DNA of 64,000 nt. It comes from Jackrogersella multiformis (Eukaryota > Ascomycota > Sordariomycetes > Xylariales > Hypoxylaceae). Made by a program: the position numbers and the translations under genes. Below are positions 34,801 through 47,068 of this stretch, one piece after another (the first letter of the stretch is position 1; every line of letters starts with the position of its first letter). The DNA lies in contig CADCXD010000004.1 of assembly GCA_902806575.1 (NCBI GenBank), positions 1,426,001 through 1,490,000 of the forward strand, in the 5' to 3' direction. Under the pieces are notes generated by a model. The model ran no database searches. It was not told the DNA's origin and saw only the letters and a list, made by a program, of their open reading frames with translations.

Positions 34801-37800
34801 ACTTCAATCCACCGCTGGATTGATGATAGCAACATGGAATCCTGCGACTCTGGCGTGTGTGGCTTACTTTTCATACGTCATGGGGTCCCATGGGATCCAA
34901 TCCCGCATTTTTCCCAAATCCTGCACGGGCACCCCCAGTTGGAGGTCACAGACCACACGAGGGATAGATTTTTACTCTACTATGTAATAATTTTTCTTCC
35001 CTTCTCCTATCCTCGCGGCACTCTCACCGACACGCTCCGGCAAAGGGGAACCTCGGTGAAAGCAAAACAACCTTCTGGCCTACCGCAATTTCTCGGACGG
35101 GTATTCGTTCGGTATAGCCGCTGCTCCACCAAGCTTGCCCGCTTGAAGTCTCGTAGTCTTGTGGCCACCGTCAACTCTGCATCCGATATCCGCGCTATAC
35201 GCTTATTACCTCCTCGCATGTATAGGTATGTACGTATGTACGGAGTGCGTTAGTCAGGATACGGATGGGTCAACCTTAATTACCTACATACTTAGTAAGT
35301 GACTGGAATGGCTTCATACCTACACTAGGTACTACAGGCCTACACTATAGATACACTTCCAAGTTTACAAGTGAGGCGGAACAGCTAGATCTCAGAGATC
35401 AACTACACTAGAGAAGGCCTTTCTTCGGTCATCGGGATCTTCGTCATATCGAAAACAGCTTATTTGCCTCTCTCAGCTCTCCTTAATTCGGCATTCTCAT
35501 CTTCGTCATGCCTTTACCCACCGTAGCTTCAGAAGAATGATTTGTACCACATTGCATATATCACTCACCTTAAGGCAAGAAGTCGCGTGGGCAATCATAT
35601 AACTTATCATTACATAGTTATGCATCCGGATCTAGAACCCTTACTTGGCGAATTTCGCCAATCATGTTCGCGGCAAAAAAAGTAATCTCGAGAATCGGGA
35701 TTCGTGCGACAAGGGTGCTCTGTTCTCCCGGATGGTGTACCTACGTGATTGCGCTAGGAAAAGGCATCCTAAAGAATGGCAGAATTGCCTCGCCGTTTAC
35801 GGGCTGGTAGTTAATAGCTGTCTGGGACTCTGGGCTGCTGGGCTGCTGGATTCAGTCAGGATAAGCCGGGAAAAAACGTGGGACTCTCATACAGTCTGGG
35901 ATGGTGGAATTACACGGTGAGGATCCGAGGATCGAGCCGCTCGTGTCGCGAAAAGATTTTCCCATTTCGCGGCCCCCGTTCGAGCTGCTATCAGTGGTCA
36001 ATGGCTCTAATTCGGACATTATGTGGTTCCTCTTTAAGGGTGCAATTTTATGATCTGTTTACCTAAGTACGGGATAGCTTGGGGTCTACCTAGCTGCCTA
36101 GGTAGTGTATGGGGTTCTAGGAGACTCCACGGGGGAGAGCCTTTCCTAACAGGTATTCTACTTCCGATACGCTCGCTCGTGTCTCCGACCAGCCGAACGC
36201 TCTCGCTCCTTATTATCGCACCGTTACGACTCCATTCAAAATTCAAAGGGCGATTCTAGCCTCCTAAAGTTCGCCTTATCTGTCACTTTATGCGACACGG
36301 CTATCTACATTTCCTATTCCCTAGTCTATCCGTTCCTCGGTCCGCGCTCATACCTACCTATATGTACATTCTTCATACATTATAGTTTCATAGGGCCCGC
36401 TTCTCACGAATCAGATCCTGTGATTATCAACGTCACCTCCGCAGCTTTGTAATACCTTCGATTCTACTATGGATATTGTGTCAGTAGTAATTACTAACAG
36501 GACCGTCCGAGGCGCCTGTACGGTTAAGCAAGGATTCAATGCAAGCAACTGATCATGAAACTCGGTTACAAAAAGCTTGGTTCTTTGACGATGAAACTTG
36601 AAACAGTCCAAACAAGGACGGACGGTATTACAGTAAACATTCATCATGTGCTTGGTTAATACCAATTACCTAACCGGTAGGTATATGAAATGCCTCATTC
36701 TCAAAACTACCTAGGTACTATTACCCATATTATATCTCACTACATATATATTTTTCTTAATGGTGGCTTTTTCTAACTCTTTCATCCCCCACGCTTACTC
36801 GGATATTCTACGAGACATTTATCCTTGAACCTTGAGGGAGAATAGAAAGTTTCCCGTCTCAATGGTTCAGGGTCTACCGGACACGCCTTAACGCCTGTTT
36901 CTAGAAGCTCGACGAGAACTAAGGTTGTCTAGAGCAACTCCAACTTATTATATACACTATACCTAGGTATACACAAGAACTTAGAAGGGACCTAGACATA
37001 CACTAGACTTACCGCACCTTTAGTCGTAAATCGGTAGACTTGAGCTTCTAAGGCGAATAGCTCTGCTGCTACAGTTAAGGCTAAAGCTTTTTACCGCGCC
37101 ATAGCGTTGGTAACAACTCTAGACTGAACTCGACCCTTCGTTGACATGAGGTCTACGCGGCACCGGCTGTTTAACTCGACGGACCATCTATAGAATGTCT
37201 AGAACCAGCTAAAGTCAGGGCAGCGACTATAAAAATCTAAAAAAGACTTAGCCAAGTGTAGGTACCTTTGCTTGGCTCGCCCAGAAGGTTATGGTAGATC
37301 TTGATTGTTCGATTTCTCCGCCGCCAAGATGATGTTTCCCTCCTAGCGTGCGCGCCTCTGGGTGTGGGATGTACCAGACACTTCGTAGTACAGTACATTC
37401 ATCCTATGTATACGTAGAACCAAAGTTGAGGCAATCGTGGCGGGAATCTGACATGTATGTACTTAAATAGGTGTGTGTGTACTCATCCTAGCGTCTCTGG
37501 GTGAGCGTACCCAGGCGGGAAGGTAGGTATCCGATTCTGTGTTCTCCAAAGACATACAGTGCTCTATTCACGGTTTACGGTATTACTTGTCGGTGTCAAT
37601 AAACCTCATCAGACAATGTCGCCTTGGCACATATATTTGCGCGTCACGCCAAGCGACCACAAAGATGCCACAAGCTGCCCCTAACGACCATTATTTTTAT
37701 TAGCCTGACGGCTCCCTTTCTTCGGTGGTCAGGATCGCAGGAGCTGCAGCATTTCAGACAAACAGACTATTTGGATCGGGAGCTTGGCTCTGGCTCCTTG

Positions 37801-37980
37801 GTCGTCATCCCTCTCCGTTATCAATAGGGCCAATTTCATTGCGCGCTGCGCTGCCCAGCCAAGCCCTGCCGAGCGACGACGATCTGCCCTCTTCGCGCAG
37901 GCGGCGGGCCCTTTTTTTATCTTCGAATCCCCTTGGCGTGCTCGATACATCGTAATATAATGACGATAACAATTAAATAA
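34801..37980. other. Gene desert, middle part
   Basis: No supported gene. An open frame at 34834-35253 lacks similarity to any family I know. The stretch 36741-37240 has partly open but stop-interrupted frames that might be an old decayed element, although I could not match it to a transposase or reverse transcriptase. Scattered CCTAGG-type repeats occur near 36080, 36710 and 36960. Confidence 0.4.
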
Positions 37981-40900
37981 AGGGAGAAGGATTGGACTGG
38001 ATTGGCGTCAGGAAGGAAAAAGAAGTCGCCCAGACGGCGCAACTATTGGAGGCCGCGCGCAAGCGGCAGAGCCAAGATATAAGCAATAATCCACGCGTAT
38101 ATATTTTACGATATTAAGACACCGAGGGATGAACGGTAAGGAGTACCGGTAGGTCAGAACCTAAAACGCACATGCGATAGGTACATAGCTAGACGTAGCG
38201 TAGAGAGAGATGGAAATAGAAATAGAGATTAGAAATGCCGGCCGCCTCGATTGAGGCGCGCTGACTGGAAGGGCTGGGCGAGCTGATCCATCCATCCATC
38301 CATCCCATCCCCCATTGGCATTCCCCCATCCCATCATCAGCCTGCCGGTAGAACTCAGCGAAAGCCGCGTCAGGGGTAAGGATAATATAAGAGCCAAGAC
38401 TTCCCGTCCAACCCAAAATTGACAAAATTGCCTCGAGCCGGGCTTACGTAAAGAAGGGCGACCCATCCGATTCGCGACAGAAGATATCGTAGGAGTAACG
38501 TACGGGCCGCCTCGGGCTCGGCAGGGCGACGATCGGTTTGTCCCCCGGAATACCCCGTGTCCACTGCCTACCGCGATACCTACGGTACATTGCTTTCCCC
38601 AGCCAGCCCCAGGCCCTGGGGTAACGTACGCAAGAGAAGAGAAGTGAGGCTCGGCCTGTCCACGTTTGATGAGGCCCCCATCCCCCATCCCACCGACCGC
38701 GTAGCCACGGCGCGTACCTGGCGCCTTCGTCAGCGGAGAGGCGGTCGGCTTCGCTGTCGGTATGTCATAGGTGGGACCTGCTAGCGCAGCGACGGCGGTA
38801 ATGGCGATGCGCGGCAAGCCGTGGTCGATGCGGCGCCTGACCGCCAAAGCCCAAGCCTCCTCATTACGTACCTAGGACCTAGGTATGTATGTAGAGGACG
38901 AACAAACATTTAGCTGGCTGCGCAAGCGTGAGAGATTTCTTCAGTCGTCGCGATGTCACCGACGTCAGTTTATGCCTTGCATGTCCAGCTGATGTAACGT
39001 CCATACCGACAAACCATACCGGCTCGTCAATGCCCAGGTGCCCAAGGCGACGTGACCAGTACGCCGGCCCGTTCACCCCCACGCATATCTCATGCAGTGG
39101 CTCGGAGCCCAATGCCGTCGAGACTCGAGAGTCCCGGTGTAATGGTCAACCGACATGAGAATTATGGGACCGAGTCGGGTATTGGCGCCTGGGGTTAGGT
39201 TATTGGCCGATATAGCATCGAATTATACGTCTGCGATTGTAAGCACCCATAAGTGGGTAGTAGTCAACTTCACGTTCTTCATATCCAATCCCATTATTGG
39301 CGTCTCGACGGCGTAGTGAGTGATTTTCCTGGAAGCGAGTCTTAATACTCACTTATGCAGATGATTGTTTTCAGATGCGGATGTCAGTTAATGTCTCGTC
39401 TGAGCTATGCTTCGCTGTGTTTAGTTCATAGGTACTGAAACTTGTACTTGATAATTAAAGACGATTTGTATCTTATATACTTATTTATATATTTGTGTGT
39501 ATTTCAGGTAGGTAGGTAGCTTCGTGTACTCTTTCTGGCCGATAGCCTACGTAAGATACCAATCATGCTGTTTAATCAGGTAGGAATGGCCTCAGAGTGA
39601 CAATCATAGCTTGAAGCCTCATACTCACTCATCTGCGGTGGTCGTGGGAATTTCGATTGCTGGAAATAGGTTCGGGCTTCTAAGTATAATAGTTTTTGAT
39701 CACCAGTCACTAGCATATTTGACTTGACGCAGCGAGATCGAAGTCTCTTTCCTACAAGGTGATGTGCTATAATATTAACTACCTCTCACATGCTCAAATC
39801 CATCTCTTTAACTGGTAGTTAACTACCTTTTCAAATTCGCCCTTTAGTCCCATATGGTTGGTCTCTGACTCCATATAGCTCATCTAGTACCTAAAGCCTA
39901 CAGATGAAGCTCAACGTGGGACATGATATTTTTACCATCCACCAACAACACGCGAGCTCATTAGCTATACGTAGAGGTCACCAAGTAGTATAGTACTTCA
40001 ATGAGATGTATCGTCAAGGGGCGGTAACATCATTCCAACGTGTCCCTTGTCAGACACAGAGAGCATCAAATCCTGATATAGCGTCGCTCTATTCCCCAAG
40101 CCGTAAACCAGCCTCCCATACATAATCGGGGCTACTTAGAACTCGAGATACGCATGATATCTCAATTCCGGCTGGAAAGCTCCTGTGCCCAATTAATTGC
40201 AATCCATGGGCGAGGCCAGCTCACACTCCAGGCACCAGAAGACTTACATCTACTCTACCAGTCCCAGAACAGCTACAACCCAGACGCGAATCTCGTCTAT
40301 CAAGACATATTCCAAACCGACCACACATCACACTATCCTCCAAGTTCTAGTACATACATAGTTGATCATCATGTTTCACCACGAAGCCCGCAAATATCCC
40401 ATACTATACTCCGGCTCTCCGCCAAGGCTGGCTGACATACCTACATGCCCGAATCCACGGACGCCTAGTCTACACCCCACCCAAGCTATTTTCAGCAAGC
40501 GCTCCTATAGCTACGTCGCGACGATGATCTCAGCATGCGTAGAACGCCATCCGCGCCACAAGAGCCGAGCGAGGAAGCTCATCTCGCCACGAGCGGAGGA
40601 AACGAGAGCGCGCCAAGTCGTCGTCAGCGTTGCTTGGCTAACCAAGCCAGGTGGCAGGACGGTTGGGTATAGCCTCAAAGGATCCGAGAGCGCACAATTC
40701 GGCAGGTGGGAATTTGAAAGAAGGAAGAAATTTAGAAGCAAGTATGGATACTGGACGGTAAATGCCGCGAGACATATACCAACCAGTAGCTTCTGCATAT
40801 TCGGCTATCTCTCACGTAGTAGTTGTTGAATTCTAAATTGTTATTTGACAGATGTTAAATGTTCGGAAAGATAGGTAGGCATGTTTCTACTGGTCAATTC

Positions 40901-41206
40901 ACTGTAGCAATACGTGTTGATCACATGTAACGTCGAGGAAGCATAAAATCACGCATTAACTTCATACGATGAGATAAGGTGATCGATCCAAGGATCACAA
41001 AAAGCCTGGTATTGCGATCAGGTCTATAGTATAGATTCGACAACGAGAGTTAAAATCGCCGTCGTGTTTTAAACGGGCCACTCAACCACCATCCGCGTTC
41101 CAAGTAGAAGTTAAGTTCTATGGGTAGCAAGTACCAGAAAACCAAAATGCACACACATCAGATCCATGTTCTATCATCACATGAATATCCATCCATATAA
41201 CGCCGC
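37981..41206. other. Gene desert, right part
   Basis: No supported gene. The stretch of about 38230-38870 is richer in GC than its surroundings and contains an ATCC microsatellite. It has long minus-strand openness but no ATG near the 5' end and no recognisable protein. Around 40150-40830 there are overlapping open frames without family similarity. The last few hundred bases should be the YHM2 3' UTR. Confidence 0.4.
38287..38316. repeat. ATCC microsatellite
   Basis: ATCC is repeated about five times and then continues as a C-rich imperfect run. Confidence 0.85.
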
Positions 41207-42331
41207 CTAATGCTTAGCAGTGACCTTCTCACCGGTCAGCTTTTCCACGTAAGTCTTGGCCCTATTCCGGAACTCTCGTTAGCAATCTAGTTCTCACATT
41301 CGCATCAAGGAGGGGAGGTTGTGGGGAGAATTGAAGAAGAAAAAACCTACATATCACCCATAGCCACCATGCAAACCGTCTGCCAAACGCCTAACCCAAT
41401 ACGTGGCATCACGCCGCGGTACAAACCCTTGAGGCCGTTGGTCTCGTAAATATACTTGAAAGTATTGCCGACCGTCATCTTCTTGGGACGGTTGGGATCC
41501 TCCTTCTTGCTCTGCATCTCGACACGGATGACCTCGATGGGCTGGTTCCAGGCGGAAAACCCACCACCCAAGGCCGAAGCCGTGATCTTCTCGAGAGCGC
41601 CGAGCTTCTCACCCTGCTCCTTATTGGTGATCTTGCGGATGCCCTGCTCGGCGAGACGGGAAAGGCCGAACCGCGAACCCCAGTTGGTCATCTGCCGGAT
41701 GGCGACGGCGTTGACACCCTTGTTGATACCCCGGATTCCATCCTTGCGGTAGATGTCCATGAAGGTCGTGAAGGTGCTCTGGGGCTTGACGCCCGACGCG
41801 GCCATCTTGTGCTGGGTGATCTCAACCGTCTTCATGCAGGTACAGAAACCCATGGTGGCGTAGGCCTGCGCGACACCGCCAGTCACGCCACCGATGATTC
41901 CGCTGCCGAAGTCCGAAGCACCGGCGACTCGGGCATAGTACTCGGCCTCGGAGGCGACGAAGAGCAACACGGCACCTTTGGTCGAGGCTTCGATCCAAGC
42001 CCAGGGGATGAGGCCCTGGTAAACTGCGACACAAAGACCACATGTCAACGAATGCAATGCAAGAAGGCATGATATATTATTATGAGGGTTTAAAATTCTT
42101 ACATCCAAGGACACCACCACGGTTCCAGATGGAACGCAGCGCAGATGGGAAGGTGTCGCCTCGGTTCGCGGCGAGGTGAGTCTTGCAGACCTCAAGAGGC
42201 TGGCCGAGAGTGGTGACTTCAAAGAGGTTGAGACCGGCACCGAGCAGCAAGTTGGAGAACTTGATCGGTTTCTTCTCGAGCGACTTGTCCGTCAAGGGGG
42301 GAGCGACCCCGGAGGCGGCGGCGGCGGACAT
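41207..42331 (-). CDS. YHM2: Mitochondrial citrate/2-oxoglutarate carrier YHM2
   Basis: Inner-membrane carrier that exchanges mitochondrial citrate for cytosolic 2-oxoglutarate, supporting NADPH supply in the cytosol. Three exons, high to low: 42331-42103, 42023-41351, 41261-41207, giving 318 residues, normal for a mitochondrial carrier. Three tandem carrier repeats are visible. The first and third signatures are QPLEVCK and QPIEVIR; the second is the odd CMKTVEI without proline, which is typical of YHM2 and separates it from other carriers. NWGSRFGLSRLAEQGIRK and the C-terminal AKTYVEKLTGEKVTAKH also match YHM2. The small last exon supplies the final residues. Citrate synthase lies 1.26 kb upstream on the same strand, so enzyme and exporter of its product are neighbours. 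Yeast Yhm2 was also reported to bind mitochondrial DNA. Confidence 0.94.
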
Positions 42332-43589
42332 CTCAAGCGAGGATCGTTGGGCGGAAGGGGGCCTGACCAAGGCAATCGGGTGCTTCTTCGCAAAGAGAGG
42401 GTGGCGATGAGCTTTGGAGTTGAACGGCGATGTTCAAATGAGATGAAGGATAAAGTTTCCGAGGAAAGTTGTAAGACAGTAATCAAACCGAAGCGACAAT
42501 TGTGTGTTCGGAGTCGGGGCCTTTCCCACAAACGGCGTGTGATTGGTGTCGGTGTAGAAAGTTCGGATTACCGTAAGCTTGCAGCTGATACCTACTTTCC
42601 TTCGGTACCTAGGCACCCGAGAGAGTGGTCAGCAAAAATCAGGTTCAGGATCAGGATCGGGATCAGGATCAGGTTTAGCAGCCTCGGATACATGTGGTAA
42701 TGTATTTTAGTCTAGTCCAGATCTAGGTACATCGGCCAATCTCAGGGTCCTCTTTGATTAATTTTTGGGGGGATGGTAGCGGAGTTAAAACTTACCAGTA
42801 CTAGTGTATTTGAGAAATCCGATAATGGAGATATTCTGTATTCTGACTTTTACCTGATCGAGATGTTTTACGGAGTTTAGACTTTTGAGAGGTAGAGAAA
42901 AACAGAACAGAATTGAGTTTTCTCCTTGCTCAAGCCACTGTATTACCAAGCACCAGCACCGGAAAAATAAGGAAGCCTCAGCGTTCTTGCCAGATCCCTT
43001 GGAAGTGTTGAAGCTTACCTCCTCAACAATTGCCAAGCTCGAGGTAAGGACCCCCTAGATACTCCGCCCGATAATTTTGCGGCTCCCCCATCAATCGAGC
43101 TTTTCCAGGCTTGCCAGGGCAGTCAGTTTCCGTGCTCAACAGGCGGCCCGGACTTTCCCCAACTTCCCATACTATTACTACTTCAGACTCCCTGCTTCCC
43201 ACATCCATGGATATCTGTGGATTGCATATCAATCAATACCTACCTGGGTAGGAATCTACTTTTAGAACACAAAATCGATAGAGTTTAATATATTTGCTTC
43301 GTCCGCTACTATCACATATATTGAAGCGCATTAGAGAATTTTATAAAAATAATAAGCGGAGAGTTTTGCAAGTAGTTAACTTTCAATGACAGCTACCTAT
43401 ACAAAAACAAATCATGACGTATTGTACAAGTGCAGCGTGCAGCTTTTTGGTATCACTAGGAGCATGAGCATGTCTAATTCAACCCCCTGTTCGATACACC
43501 ACTGCCCTCAGTAGTAGACCGTTCTATTTCCGTTTGTGAAACATCATGCTCTTTCAGACCAAAGGAAAAATGCATATCTTCTCATTTCC
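42332..43589. other. Intergenic region between YHM2 and citrate synthase
   Basis: No gene is visible in 1.26 kb. It should contain the YHM2 promoter and the citrate synthase 3' UTR. A GATCAG hexamer repeat lies at 42639-42676. Confidence 0.5.
42639..42676. repeat. GATCAG hexamer tandem repeat
   Basis: The unit GATCAG, with variants GGTTCAG and GATCGG, is repeated about six times, roughly 310-345 nt upstream of the YHM2 start codon. Confidence 0.85.
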
Positions 43590-45171
43590 TCATAGCTTCT
43601 TGCAGATTTCGATCCACTTGGCAGTCGAGAAACTCTTGGGTCTCTCGATCGGCGCGCCTACAGCACGGTCGATAATGAGCTGCGGTAGTACACCAATGGC
43701 GCGCGAGACACCGAACAGGACAGTGTAATAGTTAGCTTCCGTCAGGCCGTAGTACTGAAGGAGGACACCGGAGTGAGCGTCAACGTTGGGGAACGGGTTC
43801 TTGGTCTTTCCGTGCTCGGTTAGGACCTTAGGTGCGATCTTGTAGACCTGGCTGACCAGCTGGAACATAGGGTCGTTGGGCATCTTCTCCTGAGCGAACG
43901 TGCGCTGAGCCATGTATCGAGGGTCGGTCTTGCGGAGGACAGCGTGGCCGTAGCCGGGAACAACCCTGCCGGAGTTCAGAGTAGACCATAGGTACTCGGT
44001 GATCTTCGCATCGCTCAAGTCGTCGCCGATGGTCTTCTTCATCTCGGTAAGCCAGTTCAAGACTTCCTGGTTCGCAAGACCGTGGAGAGGGCCAGCAAGA
44101 CCGTTGAGACCGGCCGAGAGCGACAGGAAGGGAGAGCTTAGAGCACTGCCCACAAGATGGGTTGTGTGCGCGCTGACGTTGCCACCTTCGTGATCAGTGT
44201 GGATAGTCAAGTACAGTCGGAGCAACTCGATAAAGTCCTTGTTCTCGCCGAAACCTAGCTGGTTGGCGAAGTTGAAACTGTAATCCTTGTCCTTCTGAAC
44301 CGCCGCGACCTTTCCACCCTTGAAAACGTTCTGGTAGATGCGAGCAGCGATGGTGGGCAGCTTCGCAATCAGATCCATCGAGTCCTCAAATGTGTATCCC
44401 CAGTATTCCTTCTTGTTGATACCCTTGGCATATGCCTTAGCGAAGGATGAAGTGTGCTCAAGAGCCGTGACAGCAAGAGAGAACTGGGCCATCGGGTGAA
44501 GGTCGGTGGGGCAGCGGTCGATAAGTTCCTCAACGAACTTGGGAATGTCGGATCGAGCAGCCCACTCGGCAGAGAGATCGCGAACCTGTTGCTCGGTCGG
44601 TACCTCGCCAGTTAGGAGAAGCCAGAAGAGACCTGAGATAAATTAGTTTATGTCACTTCGATCGCGAGCTGGGCGCAAACCTTCTGGCAACGGCTCCTTG
44701 CCGCCGGGGGCCTTAGGGAGAACCTCCTGGCACTCCGGGATAGTCTTGCCGCGGAAGCGGATACCCTCCTCGGAGTCGAGGACTGAACCTTCCCATACGA
44801 GAGCCTTTATTCCTCGTGCACCACCGTATACCTGGTCGAGAGTGACCTTGTCGACAACCTTGGAGCCATGCTCTCTATGCGCCGCAGTGTAAGCTACAGA
44901 CATAAAAAAAATGAGGATGTGAACCAACTTACTTTCTTAGGGCCTTGATCTCTTCGATCTTCTCAGGAAGCAGCTCGGCAAAGCGTTCCTTCAGAGTCTA
45001 GGCCAATTGGTAAGCTTGAAGTGTTGCGGAAAAGCACAGAAGTTTGCTGACCTGGCTCTTGGAAGAAGAGTAGCATCGCACAGCATTGAAAGCTGTGATA
45101 CGGGGCGCAAAAGCATTGGCCCTTAATGTGGTTCGAAGAGCAGAGGAGCTCAGACGAAGGGTGGCAGACAT
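43590..45171 (-). CDS. CIT1: Citrate synthase, mitochondrial
   Basis: Condenses acetyl-CoA with oxaloacetate to citrate, the entry step of the TCA cycle. Four exons, high to low: 45171-45052, 44997-44933, 44874-44681, 44632-43590, giving 473 residues. Residues 1 to about 35 form a targeting peptide (Arg, Ser, Thr, Ala; no acidic residues) ending in a VRCYSSS-type cleavage region. The three catalytic residues are visible: His310 in GPLHGLANQ, His356 in GYGHAVLRKTDPR and Asp411 in NVDAHSGVLLQYYG. The targeting peptide makes this the mitochondrial enzyme rather than a peroxisomal or methylcitrate form, although methylcitrate synthases are also mitochondrial and close in sequence. The ordinary substrate is the likelier reading. 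The neighbour YHM2 exports citrate. Confidence 0.93.
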
Positions 45172-46169
45172 TGTGCGTGATGCAGTAGGGGAAGAATTGA
45201 AGAGTGGTGGTGGGTAGTGACGATGTTAGGAATAAGTTAGAAAAAGTGCCGGTTCTTCTTCTACCTAGGTAAGGAAAGAATAAAAAGAGTGATGAAATGC
45301 CTCAAGAGCGAAAACTAGCCCTTACCTTGGTAAATGGTAAATTTACGGGCGACGGACTAGGGGCAGCTTCGGTTGGATGGGGAATCCGAAGAAAAATTTA
45401 GCGGGCCCGGCAACAAAAAGGACAGCTACAACAGCCACGACCGAGATACTTCGTGCTTCGTACCTGCCTACATCGCACCGCATCATGGATCCTTTCGACT
45501 TTTTTTTGGTCATTGCCAATTGGGGCCTCGGCCTCACCCAAATTTTTATTATTTACCACATCAAGTAGAAGGATCAACCAATGAAGGGCCGATGCCCTTA
45601 CGGATCAATTGATATTTTTGGGTCCGCATATCCGCGCATGGAACCGTGTGAATTGCCTCTTTTCTGACCAGTCCTAGCATAACGTCCTACCACACATGCA
45701 TCTCGATTGTTGTATGGTTTGACGTCAATTTGGGTTCGGATTTCTGATACGTCGCGGTTCTGAGAAGCTATACACATACAGGCCACACATACAAGTATAT
45801 GTGAATTGTATTTTATGTCCAGGTGTCATGTAATGTTAGGTATGAGGTAGTTAAGATATTAAGTATTATATAAGTATTCTAAGTCGGCACCTGGCATAAA
45901 GCTGGAATGTCGTAGGTTTGCTGTGCAGCAATCAAGAATAAACATTAGGTTACCTAGGTAAACATTAAATGAATTATTAATACAAAGACATAGCTGTGTG
46001 TTGTTTAGGTAGGTATATGACGAAGGTTCTATTTGTATTGATGTTACTAAGTGATCAAAGTATTCTGACGACGTAGAAGGTGAAATTCTGGGTACAAGTT
46101 TCCAAGGTTATGATCGGAATCGTTCAAGGTTGTTAGCAGTAACTTTTAGTAACCTTAGGCGGTTATGTA

Positions 46170-46225
46170 AGGTTACGTAGGTACCTGAAAATAGGTAGGT
46201 AGGTAGGCACCTAGGTAGGTACGTG
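46170..46225. repeat. Cluster of GTAGGTACC-type repeats
   Basis: Successive GTAGGTA, TAGGTAGGTAGG and CACCTAGGTAGGTAC units of the window-wide family, lying in the shared upstream region of two divergent genes. Confidence 0.65.
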
Positions 46226-46858
46226 CTCAGGTGCGGCCTATGTAAATTATCGCTGTGGATCAACTGTGGCTGTACCTAGGTAGCGTTCCTTTAGTTACTG
46301 CCTACCTGGGTACCGTACTCAATTACCCCCCACCTCTGCAACACGCGACTGAAAAAAAAATCTTACCGACCAACAAGCTAAAACGTCGAGAATTGCGCAG
46401 TCTCCTCTTTCCTCTCTAACAACTCCTTCTACATCTAACCTTCCAATCCATCCACGGTAAATTATCCTCCACCATCCTTATTCAACACAATCAACAACTT
46501 CACATCACGATCCAGCATCTGTAAATACTACCGACATCTTCACACAGTTGTCGCGTCAACATCCCGCCCATTCCGACACGTCCAGCTTACCATAACATAA
46601 CATTTCAGTCTAGCCTCAGGATTTATAATATTCGACCCCCCGTATCAGGAAAAGGTTTCCCCCGGCCATAGTAGAGGTGCGAAAGCTTTTGGTGGTTCCC
46701 ATCACTGTCGCATCAGATTCGAATCTTTTCAGCTTTGCAAGAAGATTTTGATCATTCACTCAGCCTGCTCTACGTTGAAGAAGACACTTGAGAAGAACTT
46801 CGACTCCTCTACCTAGATTTGCCTCTTGACGGCTGTAGCTCGTTAGGTTGCTTCAGCT

Positions 46859-46893
46859 GCAGAAGCAGAACGCAGAAAGCAGAAAGCAGAAAT
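46859..46893. repeat. GCAGAAA tandem repeat
   Basis: About four to five copies of GCAGAAA or GCAGAA in a row, about 180 nt upstream of the Nrd1/Seb1-like start codon, likely in the transcribed leader. Confidence 0.75.
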
Positions 46894-47068
46894 ACAAGTA
46901 AATCACCCGAAGACCAAACACAACACAAACACTCCCTGATACTTGGGTGACTATTGCGCGACTCTTTATCGTATATCATTCCACAGGTGCTGCGAGCCTG
47001 TTCTCGCTGTACATCGTGTGCTTGTCGTCCAAGGTTCCCAAGTATCCCAAGAGAATACTAGAGCAATC

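Larger units (their letters stand above)
45172..47068. other. Divergent promoter region between citrate synthase and the Nrd1/Seb1-like gene
   Basis: No gene is visible in 1.9 kb between divergent genes. Repeats of the CCTAGG/GTACC family cluster at 46170-46225 and a GCAGAAA tandem lies at 46859-46893. Downstream, a possible 5' UTR intron runs from a GTAAAT donor at 46898 to an AG at 46986. It is not supported by anything but the consensus. The long C/T/A-rich stretch from 46380 looks like a leader. Confidence 0.5.

Noticed and set aside
34834..35253. Plus-strand open frame of 139 codons
   Set aside because: There is an ATG but no domain, no splice context and no family resemblance, in a repeat-rich desert. 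It is within chance length.
36741..37240. Partly open, stop-interrupted reading frame that looked like a decayed transposon
   Set aside because: I tried to match it to pogo/Tc1 transposases and non-LTR retroelement proteins and found no convincing motif. No terminal repeats were seen.
38161..38847. Minus-strand open frame of 228 codons in the gene desert
   Set aside because: It begins at a non-ATG codon, has no recognisable domain, and sits in a locally GC-rich pocket. It could be a decayed gene, but that is not supported.
40154..40829. Two overlapping plus-strand open frames (93 and 155 codons)
   Set aside because: They overlap in different frames, have no recognisable domain, and no splice join improves them.
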